A stretch of DNA of 64,000 nt. Source: Proteobacteria bacterium SG_bin6. Its GTDB lineage: Bacteria; Pseudomonadota; Alphaproteobacteria; Sphingomonadales; Sphingomonadaceae. Where the stretch lies: contig LWDJ01000004.1 in assembly GCA_002083435.1 (NCBI GenBank), positions 130,596-194,595 on the forward strand. The letters run 5' to 3'. Shown piece after piece: positions 55,040 to 64,000 of the stretch; positions within the stretch are counted from its first letter, which is position 1; every line of letters starts with the position of its first letter. A program made the translations under genes and the position numbers. The notes beneath the pieces are model-generated. The model made no database searches. It saw only the letters and a program-made list of their open reading frames with translations, and was not told where the DNA came from.

Positions 55040-56303
55040 TCGCGGTCTTCACCCCCAGCACCACCGCGTCACGCGCATCGGCGCGGCCACCCGGGTGGAT
55101 GATATATTGGAGGTTGGGGCGCAGGACGATGCCGCTCAGCGGGTGGAAGCTGTAGAACAGCTCGCCCTCATATTCGCTGCCCTCGATCGGGCGCCCGGTC
55201 ACCGCCTCCGCCGCGCCGATGCGGCTGTTCACATGCGTGCGGCCGATTGCCAGCCCGATCGCATCATCGGGCGCGATGCTGCGTAACCCTTCGTAGAACA
55301 GCCCGACGCTCAGCTGATTGTCGAGCCGGGCGGTGCGGCGATCGGCCTGGGTCACGCGCGCGAACAGGGTAAGGCCCTTGAGCGTGCCATGCTCATCCGC
55401 CGTCCCCGTCACCTGCTGGCGGGCGACCAGCCAGGCGCCGAAGCGTCCGTCATGCTCCAGCGGCGCCGAGCCGCTCAGCGCCGCGATCCCGCCCGCGCGG
55501 TCGAGGACCGCGTCATCGCCGCGGGACGTGTCATACCAGGCACCGACGCGGTAGGTGCCGGGCAGACCGCCAAGATGCGGCTTCCACACCGCCTCGACCG
55601 GAAGCAGCATGCCGGTCGCCCCACCGAAATAGCCGAGCGCGAACTTGTTCTTCAGATTGCGCTGGTTCACCTCATAGGCGCCGGCCTGAACATAGCCGCC
55701 ACCAAGATCGTAGCGCAGGCGCCCCATCCACTGGCTGACCGGCCAGTTGAACCAATAATCGCCGATCAGATTTCCCGGCTGAGCGCCGCAGAAACCGAGG
55801 TTCATGAAATCGCACGAGAAGCTCGCGAAATCCTCGCCGACATTGCTGCGACCGAGCTTCAGCCGCGCCTTGCCGAAGCGCTGTTCATACCAGAGGCGCG
55901 TCAGCCGCACCGTCTGCCCGCGCCCGTAAATCTCCTGGCTTTGCTGGAGCGTGTCCAGCCCCGCGACCTGATCGAGCAGATCGCCGCGCCGCCAGGTGAT
56001 GACGGCATTGACCGTGCCCCCCTTCACCTCAGCCAGTTTCTCCAAATCGAATTTGGCGGAGAGATCGGCCTGCCCCGTCTCGGTGACCCGGTGCGCCCGC
56101 CCGCCATCCGCGTTGAAGCCGAGTTCGGAAGTGTAGCGCGCGGCAAGCGTGACGCCCGCCTTCGCAGCCCTTTCGCGGAGCTTGTCGAACGGGCCGAACA
56201 CGCCGGGCGGGGGCGTCTCCTGGCTATCGGCATCGCCCTTCTGCACGCTCTGCGCGGCGGCGGGGGCGGCAGCCAGCAGCAGGAGCAACGCGGCGGCGCG
56301 CAT
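55029..56303 (-). CDS. oprB: OprB-family carbohydrate porin
   Basis: Outer-membrane porin of 424 residues. Signal peptide MRAAALLLLLAAAPAAAQSV. The barrel pattern matches OprB: VTLAARYTSELGFNADGG, the strand GGTVNAVITWRRGDLLDQVA, WYEQRFGKARLKLGRSNVGE, and YSFHPLSGIVLRPNLQYIIH ending in VVLGVKTAINL. OprB is a glucose/sugar porin. The ATG overlaps the gcd stop by one base (TGATG), so the porin is translated with the periplasmic glucose dehydrogenase, which supports a role in supplying aldose sugars. Confidence 0.88.
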   Translation of the reverse strand: MRAAALLLLLAAAPAAAQSVQKGDADSQETPPPGVFGPFDKLRERAAKAGVTLAARYTSELGFNADGGRAHRVTETGQADLSAKFDLEKLAEVKGGTVNAVITWRRGDLLDQVAGLDTLQQSQEIYGRGQTVRLTRLWYEQRFGKARLKLGRSNVGEDFASFSCDFMNLGFCGAQPGNLIGDYWFNWPVSQWMGRLRYDLGGGYVQAGAYEVNQRNLKNKFALGYFGGATGMLLPVEAVWKPHLGGLPGTYRVGAWYDTSRGDDAVLDRAGGIAALSGSAPLEHDGRFGAWLVARQQVTGTADEHGTLKGLTLFARVTQADRRTARLDNQLSVGLFYEGLRSIAPDDAIGLAIGRTHVNSRIGAAEAVTGRPIEGSEYEGELFYSFHPLSGIVLRPNLQYIIHPGGRADARDAVVLGVKTAINL

Positions 56304-58723
56304 CACTCGCGCCTCGGCAGCGCGTAGGCGACGACCGCATCGCCCTGTTTGGTGCCAAGCGTGCCGTGCCCCCCGGCGGCGATCACCACGAACTGCCGCC
56401 CACTTTTGGGCGACCAATAGCTCATCGGCGTCGCCTGCCCGCCCGCCGGCAGCCGCGCGCGCCACAGCACGCGGCCGCTCGTCACGTCATAAGCGCGCAG
56501 ATAATAATCGAGCGCGCTCCCCATGAAGGCGACGCCGCCCGCGGTCAGCATCGGCCCGCCGAGCGAGGGCACACCCAGGTTGAAGGGCAGCGGCACCGGG
56601 CTCTGATCGCGCGTCGTGCCGTTGCGGTGCTGCCAGACCTTCTTACCCGTCACCAGATCGAGGCCCGCGACATACCCCCAAGGCGGCGCCTGGCAGGGCA
56701 AATGGAGCGGCGAGAGGAACGGGTTGAGCGCGACCGCGAACGGCGCTCCGAGATTCGGGTTGAAGCCCTTGATGTCCGATCCCTTGAAATCCGATCCCCC
56801 CGCCGGACCGGTCTCGCCCCGGTGTGCCTTCCCCGGATCGCGGTGCGGATCGAATCGCGCCGCCGGTTGCTGGGGGATCAGCTTGTCGACAAAGCCCATG
56901 TAGTTGGGGTGGGTGAAGGCGATCATCCGCACCGGATCGATCGCCATTCCGCCCCAGTCCATCACCCCGAAATTGCCCGGGAACACCAGCGTCCCCTGGC
57001 GCGAGGGCGGGGTGAACGGCCCTTCATAGCGCAGCCCCTGGAACTTGATCCGGCAGGCAAGCTGATCGAACATCGTCGCGCCCCACATATCCGCCCCGCG
57101 CACCCGGCCTTCAGGCATCAGGCTCAGCGCCGAGAAAGGCTGGGTCGGCGCGACACGGTCGCCCGGGGCGGCACCCTGCGGCACGGCGCGCTCCTCGACG
57201 GGGAAGAGCGGCTGGCCGGTGCGGCGATCGAGCACGAAGATATTGCCGGTCTTGGTCGATTGGATCAGCGCCGGCACCGTCCCCCGCCCGGGCAGCGCGA
57301 GATCGACCAGCGCCGGCTGCGCGGGCACGTCCATGTCCCACAGATCATGGTGGACGGTCTGATAGACCCAGCGCACCCGCCCGGTCGCCGCCTCCAGCGC
57401 GATCACCGCCGAGCTGAACCGCTCGGTATCGGGCGTGCGGCGCCCGCCCCATTGGTCGATCGCCGCCATGCCGGTCGGGACATAGACCAAGCCGAGCGCC
57501 GGATCGGCCGCCGAGATCGTCCAGCTATTGGGCGACGAGGGTACGAACCGCCCCGCGCCCGCCGTTTGCGGGCTTGTGTCCTTGGGATGGCCCGGATCGA
57601 ACGCCCAGACCTGGGCGCCGGTCAGCAAATTATAGGCGCGGATCACACCCGAGGGCATGAAGGTCGACTTGTTATCATACACCGCGCCGCCGAAGACGGC
57701 GAGTTCGCCGATGATCACCGGCGGCGAGGTAATCTGCCACCAGCCGCGCTGAAACTCGGGCGCGCCGGGCCAGACATTCACCTGCCCGCCCTCGCCAAAG
57801 CCGGAACAGGGCCGCCCGGTCGCCGCGTCGAGCGCGATCAGGCGGGCGTCGTTGGTCCCCTCGATGATCCGCTCGGCGCAGTCGCCTGCCGGACCGGCCT
57901 GTCCGCGATAATAGGAGACGCCGCGACAGGTGAGGTGCTGCATCGATTTGTCGGCGCGGATATTGGGGTTGTAGCGCCACAGCTCGCGCCCGCTTTCGGC
58001 ATCGAGCGCGAAGACGATATTGTGCGGCGAGCAGAGATAAAGCCGCTCGCCGATCTTGATCGGCGTCACCTCATAGGTGAATTCGTCCGGGTCGGTCGGG
58101 CGCTGCAGGTCGCCGGTGTGGAAAACCCAGGCCTGGCGCAGATTGCGGGCATTGGCGGGGGTAATCTGGTTGAGCGGCGACCAGCGATCGCCGCGCCAGC
58201 TGCGGCCATAAGCCGCCCAATCCTCGCGCGCGCTGCCGGCGAACATCGCCGCGCTCGCCGCCGCGCGCGGGGGCGGGAGTTGGCCTTCAAGATCATGCGG
58301 GCGGTTGACGGCGGCCGCCACCGCGACCCCGCCCGCGACCAGCAGCGTGAGCGCCAGTGGCCCGGCGGCGCGCAGCCAGGGCGTGCGCAGCCGCCGCGTC
58401 ACCCAGGGCAGTGCAAGCACCAGCCCGAAGATCGCGAGCACATCGCCGCGCGGCGCGAGCGCCCAAAAGTCTAACCCCACCTCGCCGAGCGCCCAGGCCA
58501 TCGTCCCGATCAGCAGCAACGCGTAAAGCCAGAGCGCGCTCGCCTGCCGGCGGATCAGCAGCACGCCAACCGCGATCAGGACCAGCCCGGCGATCAGATA
58601 ATAAGCGCTGCCCCCCAGCGCGAGCAGCCACGCGCCGCCACCGCCCACCCCCAGCCCCATCAGGATCGCGAGCACGCCCAGCACCCAGAGCAGCACCGAT
58701 TGCCGCCGGTTGTCCTGCTCCAT
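56303..58723 (-). CDS. gcd: Membrane-bound PQQ-dependent glucose dehydrogenase
   Basis: Quinoprotein dehydrogenase of 806 residues oxidising D-glucose (or related aldoses/quinate) in the periplasm and reducing ubiquinone. The ATG at 58723 has AAGGAG seven nt upstream. Five hydrophobic helices cover the first about 140 residues. The PQQ beta-propeller begins at WAAYGRSWRGDRWSPLNQIT, with SPPVIIGELAVFGGAVYDNK, VYQTVHHDLWDMDVPAQPAL containing the catalytic Asp region, and FPGNFGVMDWGGMAIDP. Specificity within the glucose/quinate/shikimate family is not fixed by sequence, but the OprB partner favours sugar. No PQQ biosynthesis genes are in the window. Confidence 0.93.
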   Translation of the reverse strand: MEQDNRRQSVLLWVLGVLAILMGLGVGGGGAWLLALGGSAYYLIAGLVLIAVGVLLIRRQASALWLYALLLIGTMAWALGEVGLDFWALAPRGDVLAIFGLVLALPWVTRRLRTPWLRAAGPLALTLLVAGGVAVAAAVNRPHDLEGQLPPPRAAASAAMFAGSAREDWAAYGRSWRGDRWSPLNQITPANARNLRQAWVFHTGDLQRPTDPDEFTYEVTPIKIGERLYLCSPHNIVFALDAESGRELWRYNPNIRADKSMQHLTCRGVSYYRGQAGPAGDCAERIIEGTNDARLIALDAATGRPCSGFGEGGQVNVWPGAPEFQRGWWQITSPPVIIGELAVFGGAVYDNKSTFMPSGVIRAYNLLTGAQVWAFDPGHPKDTSPQTAGAGRFVPSSPNSWTISAADPALGLVYVPTGMAAIDQWGGRRTPDTERFSSAVIALEAATGRVRWVYQTVHHDLWDMDVPAQPALVDLALPGRGTVPALIQSTKTGNIFVLDRRTGQPLFPVEERAVPQGAAPGDRVAPTQPFSALSLMPEGRVRGADMWGATMFDQLACRIKFQGLRYEGPFTPPSRQGTLVFPGNFGVMDWGGMAIDPVRMIAFTHPNYMGFVDKLIPQQPAARFDPHRDPGKAHRGETGPAGGSDFKGSDIKGFNPNLGAPFAVALNPFLSPLHLPCQAPPWGYVAGLDLVTGKKVWQHRNGTTRDQSPVPLPFNLGVPSLGGPMLTAGGVAFMGSALDYYLRAYDVTSGRVLWRARLPAGGQATPMSYWSPKSGRQFVVIAAGGHGTLGTKQGDAVVAYALPRRE

Positions 58724-58838
58724 CGCGCGTCTCCTTGGTCCCCGCGCGACTACAACGGCCCGCGCGCGCGGGCGCTCCCTGTTATTCCGACCACAAAATG
58801 AATCAGTGGCGGCCTCCTGTGTTGGCAGCGTAAGCTCC

Positions 58839-58970
58839 TCCCCGACAGGGGTAGGGGGGGACCATTCGCGCACGCGAATGGTGGAGGGGTGTTACCCTTG
58901 AACAACCGGGGACACCCTCCGTCAGTCGCTCGCGCGACTGCCACCTCCCCTTTTAGGGGAAAAACGCCTT
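58839..58970. repeat. Palindromic repeats upstream of gcd
   Basis: The 265-bp gap between cyoD and gcd holds no gene. It contains CTCCTCCCC ... GGGGTAGGGGGGG, the perfect palindrome ACCATTCGCG-ca-CGCGAATGGT (58861-58882), CAGTCGC-tcgc-GCGACTG (58923-58940) and CCTCCCCTtttAGGGGA, similar in style to the REP-like repeats elsewhere in the window. Confidence 0.6.
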
Positions 58971-58988
58971 GATCTCAGGACAACGGCT

Positions 58989-59390
58989 CTACCGGAACCG
59001 CCGCATGGCCTCGTCCATCGGCATCACCTGATGGCTCAGATGCGCTATGATCCATAGCGAGCCCAGTACCACCAGCGCGACGATCAGCACTCCGAAGGCG
59101 AGCGCGAGCAGATTGTTGGTATTGTCCGGGCCCGAGGTGAGGTGGAGGAAGAACACCAGATGCACCCCGATCTGCGCGATCGCGAACACCGCGAGCGCGG
59201 CGGGGAGCGAGGGCGCCCAGATCAGCCCCGCCCCGGGCAGCAGGAACGACGCGGCGGTGAGCCCCGCCGCCAGCAGGAAGCCGATCACATAGCCCTTCAG
59301 CCCGCCGGCGAACTCATGCTCGTTCGTCCCTTCGTCGCCGGGCGCGCGGTCGGTCGGGTCGCGTTGGTCGTGCGATCGTTCGCCGCTCAT
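58989..59390 (-). CDS. cyoD: Cytochrome bo3 ubiquinol oxidase subunit IV
   Basis: Small subunit of 133 residues (start ATG 59390) with three helices: GLKGYVIGFLLAAGLTAASF, LPAALAVFAIAQIGVHLVFF and LLALAFGVLIVALVVLGSLW. The central IGVHLVFFLHLTSGPDNTNN segment is typical for CyoD. The N-terminus has an extra charged stretch. It assists assembly of the oxidase. Overlaps cyoC by 4 bp (ATGA); last gene of the operon. Confidence 0.92.
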   Translation of the reverse strand: MSGERSHDQRDPTDRAPGDEGTNEHEFAGGLKGYVIGFLLAAGLTAASFLLPGAGLIWAPSLPAALAVFAIAQIGVHLVFFLHLTSGPDNTNNLLALAFGVLIVALVVLGSLWIIAHLSHQVMPMDEAMRRFR

Positions 59391-60031
59391 GCCGCCCCCA
59401 ACAGATAGACGATGGTGAAGATCGCGACCCAGACGATGTCGAGCGCGTGCCAGAACAGGTTGAAGCACAACAGGCCGCGATCGACATCGGCGCGGAACCC
59501 CCGGCTCCACAGCATCGCCATGTTGGTGCCGATCCACAGCAGCCCGGCGGTGATGTGCAGCCCGTGCAGCCCGACGAGCGCGAAGAACGCCGAAAGGAAG
59601 GCGCTGCGCTGCGGCCCCGCGCCCGCCGCGATCATCCGCGCGAACTCCTGCACTTCCAGGAACAGGAAGCCCGCGCCGAGCAGCCCGGTGACGAGCAGCC
59701 AGAACTGGGTCGCGACAAGGCTCCGCCGCTCGCTCGCGAGGCTGGAGAGGCCGCAGGTGAAGCTGGAGACCAGCAGGAGCGCCGTCTCCCACGCCACCCG
59801 ATCGAGCTCGAACTGCTGCCGCCCGCCCGGTCCGCCCGCCGTCTCGCCGCGCAGCACCGCGTAAGCCGCGAAAAAGGCGGAGAACATCACGATGTCGGAA
59901 AGCAGGAAGATCCAGAAGCCATAGCCGGTGATGGTGCGCTTGGGCGCGGGGCCGCCCTCGCCATGCCCGGTCGCGGGATTGTGATGCTCGCGCGCGCGGC
60001 CAAGCTGATACGGATCGGCGACGCTGCTCAT
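59387..60031 (-). CDS. cyoC: Cytochrome bo3 ubiquinol oxidase subunit III
   Basis: Membrane subunit of 214 residues from the ATG at 60031 ([17 protein letters not shown]). Five hydrophobic helices; signatures [20 protein letters not shown] in helix 1 and [20 protein letters not shown] with [19 protein letters not shown] at the end are those of haem-copper oxidase subunit III. The start overlaps the cyoB stop by ATGA. Confidence 0.95.
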   Translation of the reverse strand: MSSVADPYQLGRAREHHNPATGHGEGGPAPKRTITGYGFWIFLLSDIVMFSAFFAAYAVLRGETAGGPGGRQQFELDRVAWETALLLVSSFTCGLSSLASERRSLVATQFWLLVTGLLGAGFLFLEVQEFARMIAAGAGPQRSAFLSAFFALVGLHGLHITAGLLWIGTNMAMLWSRGFRADVDRGLLCFNLFWHALDIVWVAIFTIVYLLGAA

Positions 60032-62031
60032 GCAGGCGCCCGCCCGCGATCGAGCCACGCCTGGCGCGCCGCGCGTCGGGCGCGATCGATCCGCGCCACC
60101 TCCTCGGCGGGGATCTCATATTCCTCCTGCTTACGCCACGCCCAGAAAACGAAGGTGCCGTAGGCGCCGATCAGCCCCAGGATCAGCAACCACCAGATGT
60201 GCCACACCAACGCGAAGCCGCCGAGTACCGCGAAAAAGGCCGCGACGACGCCCGCCGCGCTGTTGCTGGGCATTTCGATCGCTTCGTATTCCGGCTCGGG
60301 CGCGAGCTGCTGCTGCTCGAAGGCGCGCTCCTTGATCGTCCAATAGGCTTCCTCGCCGCGTAGGTCGGGCAGCACCGCGAAGTTGAACACCGGCGGCGGC
60401 GACGCCATCGACCATTCGAGCGAGCGCCCGTCCCACGGATCGCCGGTATGATCCCGCAGGGCATCGCGGTTACGGATGCTGACGATCAGCTGGATCACCT
60501 GCGCCGCGACGCCGAGCAGCATCACCCCCACGCCGAACAAGGCGAGATAAAGCCAGGGCGCCCATTCGGGATGATCGACGCTCTGCAGCCGCCGCGTCAT
60601 CCCCTCCAGCCCCAATATGTAGAGCGGGGTGAAGACGATCACGAACCCCGCGATCGAGAGCCAGAAGGCGATCTTCCCCCAGCGCTCGTCAAGCATGAAG
60701 CCGAACGCCTTGGGGAACCAGAAGGTCATCCCGGCGAACGCGCCGAACAGCACCCCGGCGATGATCACATTATGGAAGTGCGCCACCAGGAACATCGAAT
60801 TGTGGAGCATGAAATCGGCCGGCGGCACCGCGAGCATCACCCCGGTCATCCCGCCGACGATCCAGGTCGTCATGAACCCCAGCGACCAGAGCATCGGCGT
60901 CGCGAAGCGGATGCGTCCGCCATAGAGCGTGAACAGCCAGTTGTAGATCTTCACCCCCGTGCCGACGGCGATGATGCTCGTCGCAATCCCGAAGGCGGCG
61001 TTGACGTTCGCGCCCGCGCCCATCGTGAAGAAATGGTGCAGCCACACCATGAACGAAACGACAGTAATGAACAGCGTCGCCGCCACCATCGATCGATAGC
61101 CGAACAACGGCTTGCTCGAAAAAGTCGAGATCACTTCGGAGAAAATACCGAAACTCGGCAGGATCAGGATATAGACTTCGGGGTGCCCCCAGGCCCAGAT
61201 GAGGTTGACGAACATCATCATGTTGCCGCCGGCATCATTGGTGAAGAAATGGAAGCCCAGGTAGCGATCGAGCGTCAGCATCGCGAGCGTCGCGGTGAGG
61301 ATCGGGAAAGCGGCGACGATCAGCATGTTCGCGGCGAGCGCGGTCCAGCAGAACATCGGCATCCGCAGATACGACATGCCCGGCGCGCGCATTTTCAGGA
61401 TGGTCGTGACGAGATTGATCCCGCCGAGCAGCGTGCCGACCCCCGAAATCTGCACCGCCCAAAGGTAATAATCGACGCCGACGCCGGGCGAATAGGTTGT
61501 CTCGCTCAAAGGGGCATAGGGCAGCCAGCCGGTGCGCGCGAACTCGCCCATCACCAGGCTCATATTGACGAGCAGCGCCCCCGCCGCCGTCAACCAGAAG
61601 GCGACTGAGTTGAGCGTCGGGAACGCCACGTCACGCACCCCCAGTTGCAGCGGCACGACGAAGTTCATCAGCCCGATGATGAACGGCATCGCGCCGAAGA
61701 AGATCATGATCGTCCCGTGCGCCGAAAACACCTGGTCATAATGTTCGGGTGGCAGATAGCCTGGCGCGTTGATCGCCATCGCCTGTTGCGTGCGCATCAT
61801 GATCGCGTCGATGAACCCGCGCACAAGCATCGCGAGACCCAGCAGGATATACATCACCCCGATCCGCTTATGATCGACCGAGGTGATCCACTCGCGCCAC
61901 AGATAGGGCCAGTATCCCTTCACCGTGATCCAGCCGAGCGTTGCCAGCACCGCCAGCATCACCGCGCCGCCCGCCGCGAGCGGGATGGGTTGATCGAACG
62001 GGATCGCGTCCCAAGTCAGTTTGCCCAGCAT
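60028..62031 (-). CDS. cyoB: Cytochrome bo3 ubiquinol oxidase subunit I
   Basis: Catalytic subunit of 667 residues with about 15 helices that reduces O2 to water and pumps protons. Haem-copper signatures are intact: [17 protein letters not shown] (Cu-B His and the His-Tyr cross-link), [11 protein letters not shown] (two Cu-B His), and [16 protein letters not shown] near the haem ligands. The quinol-oxidase type is shown by the long N- and C-terminal extensions and [20 protein letters not shown]. It begins at 62031, sharing one base with the end of cyoA. Confidence 0.97.
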   Translation of the reverse strand: MLGKLTWDAIPFDQPIPLAAGGAVMLAVLATLGWITVKGYWPYLWREWITSVDHKRIGVMYILLGLAMLVRGFIDAIMMRTQQAMAINAPGYLPPEHYDQVFSAHGTIMIFFGAMPFIIGLMNFVVPLQLGVRDVAFPTLNSVAFWLTAAGALLVNMSLVMGEFARTGWLPYAPLSETTYSPGVGVDYYLWAVQISGVGTLLGGINLVTTILKMRAPGMSYLRMPMFCWTALAANMLIVAAFPILTATLAMLTLDRYLGFHFFTNDAGGNMMMFVNLIWAWGHPEVYILILPSFGIFSEVISTFSSKPLFGYRSMVAATLFITVVSFMVWLHHFFTMGAGANVNAAFGIATSIIAVGTGVKIYNWLFTLYGGRIRFATPMLWSLGFMTTWIVGGMTGVMLAVPPADFMLHNSMFLVAHFHNVIIAGVLFGAFAGMTFWFPKAFGFMLDERWGKIAFWLSIAGFVIVFTPLYILGLEGMTRRLQSVDHPEWAPWLYLALFGVGVMLLGVAAQVIQLIVSIRNRDALRDHTGDPWDGRSLEWSMASPPPVFNFAVLPDLRGEEAYWTIKERAFEQQQLAPEPEYEAIEMPSNSAAGVVAAFFAVLGGFALVWHIWWLLILGLIGAYGTFVFWAWRKQEEYEIPAEEVARIDRARRAARQAWLDRGRAPA

Positions 62032-62933
62032 CAGCGGCCTCCGCTCGGGCGGACGTGGGCGCCGCCGCGCCCCTCATCGGGCCCCTCACCTGGCGGCAGC
62101 TGCTGGCGCAGCACCGCGTCGAACAGCCCGGGCTGCACCCTGCCGATGGTGAAGGGCGGCACCGCGCGGCTCTGCTGGGCGAGTTGGGGATAAGTCGCGG
62201 CGGTCAGCGCCGGGCCCTGGCCACGCGCCCGTGCGGCCCAATCGGCGAAGGCGGCGGGCGGCACCGCATGGGTGGTGAAGTGCATTTCGGGGAAGCCATC
62301 GCCGCTGAAATGCGCCGATCGGCCATAATAGGCGCCGGGCTGGTCGGCGCGCAGCCAAAGCTGGGTCTGCATCCCGTTCATCGCATAGATCTGGCTGCCG
62401 AGCCGGGGCACGAAGAACACGTTCATCACGCTCGCCGAGGTCAGCCGAAAATGCACCGGCACGCCCACCGGCACGATCAGCCGGTTGACCGTCGCGATCC
62501 CTTGCGCCGGGTAGATGAACAGCCATTTCCAATCGAGCGCGATCACCTGCACGTCGAGCGGCGGCAGCTTGCTCGGGATCGCGCGGTGGGGATCGAGCCG
62601 ATGGCTGCCGATTCAGATCACCCCGCCCAGGAACATGATCGTCAGGATCGGGATCGCCCAGACGATCAGCTCGATCCGGCCCGAATAGACGAAATCGGGT
62701 CGATAGGTCGCGCGGGTGTTGCCGGCGCGGTAATGCCAGGCGAAGACGAGCGTCGCGATGATCGTCGGCACGATGATCGCCATCATGATCGCGAAGGCGT
62801 CGACCATGATCTGGCGGTTGTTCGCCGCGATCGTCCCCGCCGGCTGCAGGATCGAGCTGCGCGAGCAACCGGCCAGCAGCGGCGCGGCCAGCAGCGCCAC
62901 GCGACCGGGCAAGCGCTTGCGGGGGCAAGACAA
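62031..62933 (-). pseudogene. cyoA: Cytochrome bo3 ubiquinol oxidase subunit II, interrupted by an in-frame TGA
   Basis: The 301-codon frame encodes a full CyoA with one internal stop. It starts at a TTG (62933) after AAGGAG; a lipoprotein signal (LLAAPLLAGC) and two helices follow, then WAIPILTIMFLGGVI and TGA (62615-62613), then IGSHRLDPHRAIPSKLPPLD and the cupredoxin domain (VIALDWKWLFIYPAQGIATV, VMNVFFVPRLGSQIYAMNGM). In homologues the stop position is Trp (GVI-W-IGSH), so a single TGG to TGA change explains it; no frameshift is needed. As in all quinol oxidases, Cu-A ligands are absent. Possible causes are a true null mutation, a sequencing error or readthrough. Confidence 0.85.
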
Positions 62934-63004
62934 GGCGCGCTCCTTGCGGCGGGGTGGGGCTGGAACGCTCGGGCACGCCGAGCGCTCCGGGAGATTGGGG
63001 AATT

Positions 63005-63919
63005 CTAAGCCTTCGCCCCCGCCTGCGGGCGGATGAATACGCGGAACAGCTCGGCATGGCGCGCGCGGATGCGCTGTTCGAGCCGCTCGATGAGCGTTTC
63101 GACCTCGGGCACGCGCAAATCATCCTCCAGTTCGAGCGCGATGCTCGCGATCACCTGATCGGGCGCGAGCTGCGCGGTCGTCACCTCGACCACCGCGATT
63201 ACGCCCGGCTCGCTGCCCGCGACCTGCCGCACCGAGCGGGCGAGCTCGGGCGCGGCGCGCTCGCCGATCAGCAGCCCCTTGCTCTCGCGCGCGACCAGCA
63301 CCGCCACCACCGCGAGCAGTAGCCCGATCACGATCGAGGCGGCGCCATCGAGCCAGGGGGCCTGCAGCCACACCGCCAGCCCGGTGCCGACCGCCGCCAC
63401 CAAGATGCCGGCGAGCGCCGCCGAATCCTCGAACAGCACCATGAAGCTCGTCGGATCCTTGCTCGCGACGAACGCGCGCCAGAACGGCTTGTCGCCTTGA
63501 ACCGCGCGGAAACTGCGCCAGCCGAAGGTCCAGCTGATCCCTTCGAACACGAAAGCCAGCCCAAGCACCGCGAAGTTGATCCACGGCGTGGTGATCGGCT
63601 CGGGCGCGCTGAGATGGACGATGCCTTCATAGATCGACACCCCCGCGCCCAGCGCGAAGATCAGCACCGCGACGATGAAGCTCCAGAAATACAGCTCACG
63701 GCCATAGCCGAAGGGGTGGGTGGCGTCGGGCGGCTTGGCGGCGCGGTGCTGGCCGTAGAGCAGCAGGAGCTGGTTGCCGGTATCGACCAGCGAGTGCACC
63801 GCCTCGCTCAACATCGCCGAACTGCCGGTGATCGCCGCGGCGACCCCCTTGGTGACGGCGATCAGCAAATTGCCGATCATCGCCGCGATGATCGCGCTGC
63901 GGGTGCCATGCTCAGCCAT
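63005..63919 (-). CDS. Cation diffusion facilitator (CDF) metal transporter
   Basis: A CDF exporter of 304 residues from the ATG at 63919. It has six hydrophobic helices; the metal site is in AMLSEAVHSLVDTGNQLLLL (H-x3-D, helix 2) with a partner near FMVLFEDSAALAGILVAA (E-D in helix 5). The C-terminal cytoplasmic domain has VIAVVEVTTAQLAPDQVIAS. Members of this subgroup export Zn, Co or Fe; the ion is not determined. A decayed copy of its 5' end and two inner segments lies at 38571-38770. The gene is followed by cyoA on the same strand at 71 bp. Confidence 0.9.
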   Translation of the reverse strand: MAEHGTRSAIIAAMIGNLLIAVTKGVAAAITGSSAMLSEAVHSLVDTGNQLLLLYGQHRAAKPPDATHPFGYGRELYFWSFIVAVLIFALGAGVSIYEGIVHLSAPEPITTPWINFAVLGLAFVFEGISWTFGWRSFRAVQGDKPFWRAFVASKDPTSFMVLFEDSAALAGILVAAVGTGLAVWLQAPWLDGAASIVIGLLLAVVAVLVARESKGLLIGERAAPELARSVRQVAGSEPGVIAVVEVTTAQLAPDQVIASIALELEDDLRVPEVETLIERLEQRIRARHAELFRVFIRPQAGAKA

Positions 63920-64000
63920 GCGGACTGAACGAGCGGCGCGGCCCAGGGGTCCGGCGCGATGGCGCGGGTGACGTGCTCCCCCGATTGTTACCATTCAGAG

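Noticed and set aside
62031..62552. Separate short gene for the C-terminal half of CyoA starting at an internal GTG
   Set aside because: There is no ribosome-binding site, the half lacks its membrane anchor, and the frame is continuous with the N-terminal half apart from one stop codon.

Overview
The window is a 64 kb GC-rich chromosomal segment of an alphaproteobacterium, most likely a member of the Sphingomonadaceae (Sphingomonas sensu lato). This is inferred from gene content: a propionyl-CoA to succinyl-CoA operon, a B3 metallo-beta-lactamase between an SDR and prmA, a large TonB-dependent receptor, PQQ glucose dehydrogenase with an OprB-type porin, a cyoABCD oxidase, a Bpt-type N-end-rule transferase and many ATGA/TGATG gene overlaps. 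No rRNA operon, CRISPR array or prophage was seen.

Layout. 1-6.2 kb (minus strand): propionate catabolism (pccB, an NTF2-like protein, a possible 45-aa ORF, methylmalonyl-CoA epimerase, a PaaG-like crotonase, methylmalonyl-CoA mutase cut by the window edge), headed by a small XRE regulator/membrane protein pair. 6.3-15.6 kb: free-Met-(R)-sulfoxide reductase, an RcnB-like protein, an AT-rich SEC-C orphan, YtcJ-type amidohydrolase plus HIBADH-type dehydrogenase, threonine dehydratase, bpt, a secreted C13 peptidase and a DUF433/DUF5615 toxin-antitoxin-like pair. 15.6-21.1 kb: sdhCDA without sdhB, and two tandem soluble chemoreceptors. 21.3-28.5 kb: SDR, B3 beta-lactamase, prmA, TlpA-like lipoprotein, phenylalanine hydroxylase, NDH-2 and GlpQ. 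28.5-34.0 kb: a PaoABC-like molybdenum aldehyde oxidoreductase with XdhC- and MobA-like maturation factors, interspersed with palindromic repeats. 34.0-38.6 kb: a glycoside hydrolase, tRNA-Leu(CAA), a TonB-dependent receptor and a divergent ModE-like regulator sharing a ModE-box-like palindrome. 38.6-49.5 kb: transporters (NhaP-type, EamA, DUF389, CLC, APC) and the otsB-GH15-otsA trehalose operon. 49.5-53.8 kb: accessory region with a tRNA-Arg 3' fragment, a broken integrase and a complete IS1595-family transposon (24-bp inverted ends, 8-bp target duplication) carrying three passenger genes. 54-64 kb: AI-2E family transporter, OprB porin, gcd, cyoDCBA (cyoA has an in-frame stop) and a CDF metal transporter.

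How the genes work together: propionyl-CoA is carboxylated, epimerised and rearranged to succinyl-CoA, which feeds succinate dehydrogenase. NDH-2, SDH and Gcd pass electrons to ubiquinone, and the bo3-type oxidase would consume quinol. The molybdenum hydroxylase, its maturation genes and the ModE-like/TonB-receptor pair suggest a local molybdenum theme. The most interesting observations are the predicted Mo-responsive TonB receptor, the IS1595 transposon with its uncharacterised cargo, the TGG-to-TGA change in cyoA, and a palindromic repeat inserted in frame inside methylmalonyl-CoA mutase.
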